From Candidatus Thalassarchaeaceae archaeon (GTDB taxonomy: Archaea; Thermoplasmatota; Poseidoniia; Poseidoniales; Thalassarchaeaceae): 19,727 nt of DNA. The DNA lies in contig DUJH01000003.1 of the NCBI GenBank assembly GCA_013329905.1, positions 22,772 to 42,498 of the forward strand, in the 5' to 3' direction. Below, piece after piece: positions 16,369 to 19,727 of the stretch (position 1 is the first letter of the stretch; the number at the start of each line of letters is the position of its first letter). A program made the translations under genes and the position numbers. Below the pieces are notes generated by a model. That model did not search any database, was not told the DNA's origin, and saw only the letters and a program-made list of their open reading frames with translations.

Positions 16369-16390
16369 CACCTTAAGGCCGGATTAAGCC

Positions 16391-16398
16391 GTATTTAT
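16391..16398 (-). promoter_or_regulatory. TATA box of a probably leaderless gene (15427-16368)
   Basis: The minus strand reads ATAAATAC, centred about 27 bp before ATG 16368. Archaeal transcription starts about 25 bp after the TATA box, so the message would begin at or within a few bases of the start codon. The start site itself lies in a CCTTAAGG palindrome (16371-16378) with GGTGATG too close to act as a Shine-Dalgarno site. Confidence 0.55.
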
Positions 16399-16526
16399 GG
16401 GTTAGCACCGTCGGCTTCGTACGACGAAGGAAACACTACCTCTTGGGAAGACACTGAAACTCAGGAATTTTGCCTATTTTCACATTTCAAGGCGAAGGGT
16501 CACTAAGATAGTTAATCGGTGAGGAA

Positions 16527-16603
16527 TGGTGGACCCGACCGGATTTGAACCGATGGCCACTCGGTTATGAGCCGAGCGCTCTGACCAACTGAGCTACGGG
16601 TCC
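16527..16603 (-). tRNA. tRNA with CAU anticodon (elongator Met or Ile2), CCA encoded
   Basis: The minus strand folds into a full cloverleaf. The acceptor is GGACCCG paired with CGGGTCC, the D stem GCTC/GAGC, and the anticodon stem CTCGG/CCGAG with loop CTCATAA (anticodon CAU). The variable region is TGGCC, and the T arm has stem ATCGG/CCGGT (one G-T pair) with loop TTCAAAT. The discriminator is A at 16530, and CCA is encoded at 16527-16529. No intron is present. The anticodon stem lacks the three G-C pairs typical of initiator tRNA, so it is an elongator Met or an Ile tRNA whose C34 would be modified to agmatidine by TiaS. The anticodon arm and the TAGCTCAG start look quite like archaeal Ile tRNAs. 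Confidence 0.95.
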
Positions 16604-16634
16604 TGTATAGCGCTCGAACCAATCAGCGAGATGA

Positions 16635-16729
16635 ACCTTGTTCCCTAGCCCCAAGCCCACACACCCATCTCCGAACATACTCAACCAACACCGAACGGAG
16701 CACGACATTTGTTGGCTTCCGAACAAGGT
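16635..16729. repeat. Nested inverted repeats in the tRNA / OB-fold gene spacer
   Basis: ACCTTGTTC (16635-16643) and GAACAAGGT (16721-16729) are exact 9-bp inverted arms. Between them, CCAACA (16685-16690) pairs with TGTTGG (16710-16715) or, alternatively, CTCCG (16669-16673) with CGGAG (16696-16700). The hexamer CCGAAC occurs three times (16671, 16691, 16719). The stretch could fold as RNA on either strand or bind a regulator. It lies in the 191-bp spacer between the tRNA and the plus-strand OB-fold gene; nothing else is evident in that spacer. Confidence 0.35.
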
Positions 16730-16794
16730 AGATGAGGATAATTGCCTGTTCCCTCACGGTGAATGTTCAAGCATTGCTCGCACATCGCAGACAC

Positions 16795-18351
16795 ATGGCG
16801 AAGCTCTGGGTGATGTTCTTCACTGCCTTGCTACTTGTATCGACAATGAATTTCTACGCGGTTATTCGTGAACCGGATCTAATTGATATGGACGAAATTC
16901 ACGAATATCCGCGCGAGACTGTCAAAATCAAAGGTGTGCTTACTAGCTTCGTTGTCGACCCTTATGGAGAACAGGCTGATCGAATTGATTTGCAAGTCCG
17001 AGAGGTCGACGGGCACTCAGCTCTCGAAGTTCGTTGGTTCGTCGACCGTGACGTCGACATCCCCCCAATTGGAACGATTATCACGGTCGAGGGTGAAGTC
17101 ACTGAATGGAATGGTCGAATTTGGCTTTCTTCCAACGGATATGGTGCTATTCAATGTGCGGACACAGATTGTGATGGAATCGATTACACTGCAATGCAAT
17201 TGGTCGAAGTCGCGATGAATCCTGAGGCATTTTCCAATATGTCAGTGAGGGTCGACGGTTATCTCTCCGAACCGCTTGAACCGGACGTAACTTACCACTC
17301 TCTGAGCTTGATGGACAACCCATCCTATGGTAACGCGGACCATCTATTGTACATGCAAATTGAGGGTCGCGTGATGGATTGGGTTGAGGCTGGCAGCCAT
17401 GTGGAGATTTCTGGCTGGCTGCAATACGACCAGCGCTCACTGCGCTGGCGACTCCTCGTGCAAGCGACAGCGGTCGAGGTGCTGAATAATGGCTCGACTG
17501 TGGATCTTTCTTGGGAGCTTGAACCGTATACGCTGACTTACGAGGTTGGGAAAAAGGTCAGAATCGATGGTACAGCGACCGAATCCTCGAACGGTTGGTG
17601 GCTTACTGGTGATGCACCGACGGACCGATTGTGTTTGCTTCCTTCGCCAGCCGACCTCAATGAAGGAATTGAAAATTCGACCCAGACCTGGTCGGGCCGG
17701 CTCGTCTGGTCGACCGACGAGGCAACGATTTGTCTCAAGCGCGATGATTACGACTCCTCGGCGAATAATCCAGAAGGACAATTCGGCGACGATGTCACAG
17801 CGATGCTCGAAGTCGCCGAGAACCCTTTCGCTTTCATCGGTCAGAATTATACATTCGAAGGTTGGGTAACAGACCCGATCTCGCCCGATTATGACAAGGG
17901 CTACGTGGGCGATGGTGCCGATTACTATTCGCGCACTACGAAGTTGAGGCTGCATCTAATCGGAGAACACGCCGAATATATCGAATCAGGGCAGCCGATT
18001 CGATTCAACGCGACCGTGATTTGGTCTGAGAGTGAAGGTCGAGTTATTCTCGAAGCGCGCTCTTGGACACTTGGTCAAGCACCTTCGCCGACGACCCTGA
18101 ATTGGGGAGACGGTTACAATTCATGGAAATGGGATATTGGAAAGTTGGTCATCCTCAATGGTGAAGCCGTCATGGATGAGGATGGAAACCAATGGATTGA
18201 GAGATCCGGCTCCGAGGAGCAAGTTTGTCTGCTCGGAGATGGAACTGAAGCAAGCCAGCAAGGGGATGAACTAATCGATTGGACTGGACGACTCTCGACA
18301 GCCGAGGATTCGGTTGGAAACACAATGCAGTTCTGTATCGATATCCGCTGA
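16795..18351 (+). CDS. Extracytoplasmic protein with about five tandem OB-fold-like modules
   Basis: The protein has 518 residues from ATG 16795. A signal anchor or signal peptide covers about 4-23 (KLWVMFFTALLLVSTM). The rest consists of OB-fold-like beta barrels of the pattern VKIKGVLTS, substrate-facing strands, then GTIITVEGEVTEWNG: module 1 at about 41-120, 2 at 138-228, 3 at 236-316, 4 at 337-424, 5 at 434-518. Modules 2 and 4 open alike (NPEAFSNMSVRVDGYL against NPFAFIGQNYTFEGWV). Modules 3 and 5 share GKKVRIDG/GKLVILNG, a Cys in LCLL/VCLL, a WSGRL/WTGRL motif and a second Cys (TICL/QFCI), so a two-module unit was duplicated. Five sequons are present. In-frame upstream starts exist (ATG 16732, TTG); the hydrophobic start favours 16795. 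The stop overlaps the Shine-Dalgarno site of the next gene, so the two are co-transcribed. The ligand is unknown. Confidence 0.82.
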   Translation: MAKLWVMFFTALLLVSTMNFYAVIREPDLIDMDEIHEYPRETVKIKGVLTSFVVDPYGEQADRIDLQVREVDGHSALEVRWFVDRDVDIPPIGTIITVEGEVTEWNGRIWLSSNGYGAIQCADTDCDGIDYTAMQLVEVAMNPEAFSNMSVRVDGYLSEPLEPDVTYHSLSLMDNPSYGNADHLLYMQIEGRVMDWVEAGSHVEISGWLQYDQRSLRWRLLVQATAVEVLNNGSTVDLSWELEPYTLTYEVGKKVRIDGTATESSNGWWLTGDAPTDRLCLLPSPADLNEGIENSTQTWSGRLVWSTDEATICLKRDDYDSSANNPEGQFGDDVTAMLEVAENPFAFIGQNYTFEGWVTDPISPDYDKGYVGDGADYYSRTTKLRLHLIGEHAEYIESGQPIRFNATVIWSESEGRVILEARSWTLGQAPSPTTLNWGDGYNSWKWDIGKLVILNGEAVMDEDGNQWIERSGSEEQVCLLGDGTEASQQGDELIDWTGRLSTAEDSVGNTMQFCIDIR

Positions 18352-18357
18352 GGTGAT
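18350..18357 (+). promoter_or_regulatory. Shine-Dalgarno site of the permease gene overlapping the previous stop
   Basis: GAGGTGAT overlaps the TGA stop (18349-18351) of the OB-fold gene and lies three bases before ATG 18361. It marks tight coupling of the two genes in one operon and fixes the permease start. Confidence 0.8.
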
Positions 18358-18360
18358 TCC

Positions 18361-19727
18361 ATGGATCCGTGGATGATTGATTATGCGTGGCTCATCGGGT
18401 CATTCATTTTCGGAATATTTCTCGGTTGTTTAACTGGATTGATTCCTGGTTTCCACGTCAATAACGTCGCCCTAATCGCTCTCTCGCTATCCCCAGTCGC
18501 CGTAGGAATAGGCATCCCACTGGACTCTGTGGCAGGGATTATTGTGGCCTGCGGGACTGTGCATACTTTCCTGAATTACATTCCGAGCGCCTTGGTAGGT
18601 GCTCCTGATGATAACATGGCGCTCGCCCTTCTGCCCGGGCATCGGATGTTGATTTCTGGCCAGGCCGCGCAGGGTGTCGCTTACTCAGCGCGCGGCTCAC
18701 AAATGGGTATGCTGATGTCGATTCCACTGCTAATTGTGGCGAGATTACTTTTTGGCGAGGATCCTGGATTAGGATTGTACGAGGCAAGTCGTGATCAGCT
18801 GCCTTGGTTGTTGCTCTTCATCTCAGTATTTCTGATTATGACTGAAACAACACGCCTGCCTTGGCCGATTTGGTCTCAAAAAGTGACGAATCGACTCAAG
18901 TGGGCATTGAAGAAACCAATCGAGTTCACAATCCCGATGGGTCGTTTCAGCATCCGAAGGCGCTACGACGCCATTGACTTCCGTTTGGGTGAGAGTTCTA
19001 GGACTGCCGGAATTCTGGTAGCGACGGCGTATTTCCTGCTTACCGGATTCTACGGATGGGCAGTTTTCGAATTACCTGCGCGCTCGCCAGTTGGGATTCC
19101 TTCAGCATCCTTGCTATTCCCAAGTTTAGCAGGATTGTTTGGAATCGCTAACCTGATTGACATCTACGTGACGACGAGTGAAATTCCCCCTCAGGAGCCT
19201 AATTGGGAAATGCCGGATCCTAAACCACTGATGGTTCCGACGTTCTTGTCGGCCGTTGTCTCGTCGGTGATGGCGATTCTGCCTGGGATGACCGCTGCTC
19301 AAGCGACTGTCGTGGTGATGAGCGCGCGAAATTTCTGGGGTAAACTGACCGACCCTAATTACATCCCGGCTGACTTCGAACATGGCACCCAGCCGGGCTT
19401 CGAATCGATGCCACAAGTCATGGTCTTCGAAGGGATGGAGGAACTCCCTCTCAAAGACCGCGAGTTGTTCCAAGAAGCGCTCGCCGACGCTGGAGCAACT
19501 CCCGACCTAGATCTTGTCAACAATAACCAACAGCGTGACCTCGAAATCATCGCGATTCTTTCATCGGTTAACACAGCGGTTACGGTGATGGTTCTCGGCT
19601 TCCTCTACATGGTCGGAAGGCCGCGCTCAGGAGCTGCCCTTGCACTCAACATGATGTATCCCATAGACATCTGGAACGCGGTCGAACCACCGGCCGATTT
19701 CATTAGACTGCTCGCCATAACTGTCGC
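18361..19727 (+). CDS. TctA-like integral membrane transporter (COG1784 type), truncated by right edge
   Basis: I translated 455 codons from ATG 18361 to the edge; the C-terminus is missing. The protein is polytopic. It carries the archaeal TctA-like signature: GLIPGFHVNNVALI near the first TM, HTFLNYIPSALVGAPDDN (from His68), ALLPGHRMLISGQA, and in the second half ILPGMTAAQATVV (306-318), VNTAVTV (403-409) and GRPRSGAALAL (419-429). The two LPG-type motifs fit the two-fold symmetry of this family. The true bacterial TctA works with TctB and a binding protein TctC in tricarboxylate uptake; archaeal members are orphans and their substrate is unknown. A hydrophilic stretch of about 67 residues (324-390) separates the second signature halves and looks like an insertion. 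A basic loop at about 180-205 (VTNRLKWALKKP, FSIRRR) is also present. The gene is co-transcribed with the OB-fold protein, which may be a partner. Confidence 0.88.
   Translation, partial: MDPWMIDYAWLIGSFIFGIFLGCLTGLIPGFHVNNVALIALSLSPVAVGIGIPLDSVAGIIVACGTVHTFLNYIPSALVGAPDDNMALALLPGHRMLISGQAAQGVAYSARGSQMGMLMSIPLLIVARLLFGEDPGLGLYEASRDQLPWLLLFISVFLIMTETTRLPWPIWSQKVTNRLKWALKKPIEFTIPMGRFSIRRRYDAIDFRLGESSRTAGILVATAYFLLTGFYGWAVFELPARSPVGIPSASLLFPSLAGLFGIANLIDIYVTTSEIPPQEPNWEMPDPKPLMVPTFLSAVVSSVMAILPGMTAAQATVVVMSARNFWGKLTDPNYIPADFEHGTQPGFESMPQVMVFEGMEELPLKDRELFQEALADAGATPDLDLVNNNQQRDLEIIAILSSVNTAVTVMVLGFLYMVGRPRSGAALALNMMYPIDIWNAVEPPADFIRLLAITV

Noticed and set aside
16644..16700. Stretch with CACCCATCTCCGAAC, reminiscent of a 5S rRNA internal loop
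   Set aside because: The rest of the 5S pattern (the AAG/TTAAGC block, helices IV-V, 120-nt length) is missing, so the likeness is chance.

Overview
The window looks like a chromosomal piece of a planktonic euryarchaeon, most likely Candidatus Poseidoniales (Marine Group II) or another Thermoplasmatota lineage. The archaeal call rests on a CDP-archaeol synthase (carS), an archaeal-type oligosaccharyltransferase (aglB), an archaeal-style TctA-like permease, Shine-Dalgarno sites of the GGTGAT type next to apparently leaderless genes, and secreted proteins with C-terminal membrane anchors, one of which has a PGF-like motif. The exact lineage is inference. There is no sign of phage, insertion sequences, CRISPR or toxin systems. 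Coding density is high and no gene-free gap exceeds about 200 bases.

Layout from left to right. A membrane-anchored subtilisin-like protease runs off the left edge (1-543, minus). Next is a giant 3180-residue AglB (628-10170, minus), about three times the size of an ordinary archaeal AglB. Then come purD (10292-11560, minus) and carS (11641-12339, minus). A divergent gene for a secreted beta-solenoid-like, tail-anchored protein follows (12419-14110, plus). It ends base-to-base against a convergent gene for an unrecognised three-TM protein with an ectodomain (14111-15334, minus). A secreted protein with two Ig-like domains and a PGF-like tail (15427-16368, minus) and a CAU-anticodon tRNA (16527-16603, minus) follow. 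The right end is a plus-strand operon of an extracytoplasmic multi-OB-fold protein (16795-18351) and a TctA-like polytopic permease that runs off the right edge (18361-19727).

Most of the window concerns the cell surface: lipid headgroup activation (CarS), protein N-glycosylation (AglB), a surface protease, and several exported proteins. Only purD (purine synthesis) and the tRNA are clearly housekeeping genes of another kind. The standout is AglB. A normal-sized STT3 catalytic core carries an extra roughly ten-TM domain at its N-terminus. At its C-terminus it carries a sequon-rich extracellular region of about 1700 residues, made of many beta-sandwich modules and closed by a second membrane anchor. 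No complete undescribed system is proven here, but this triple-fusion oligosaccharyltransferase and the duplicated OB-fold protein with its permease are the best candidates.
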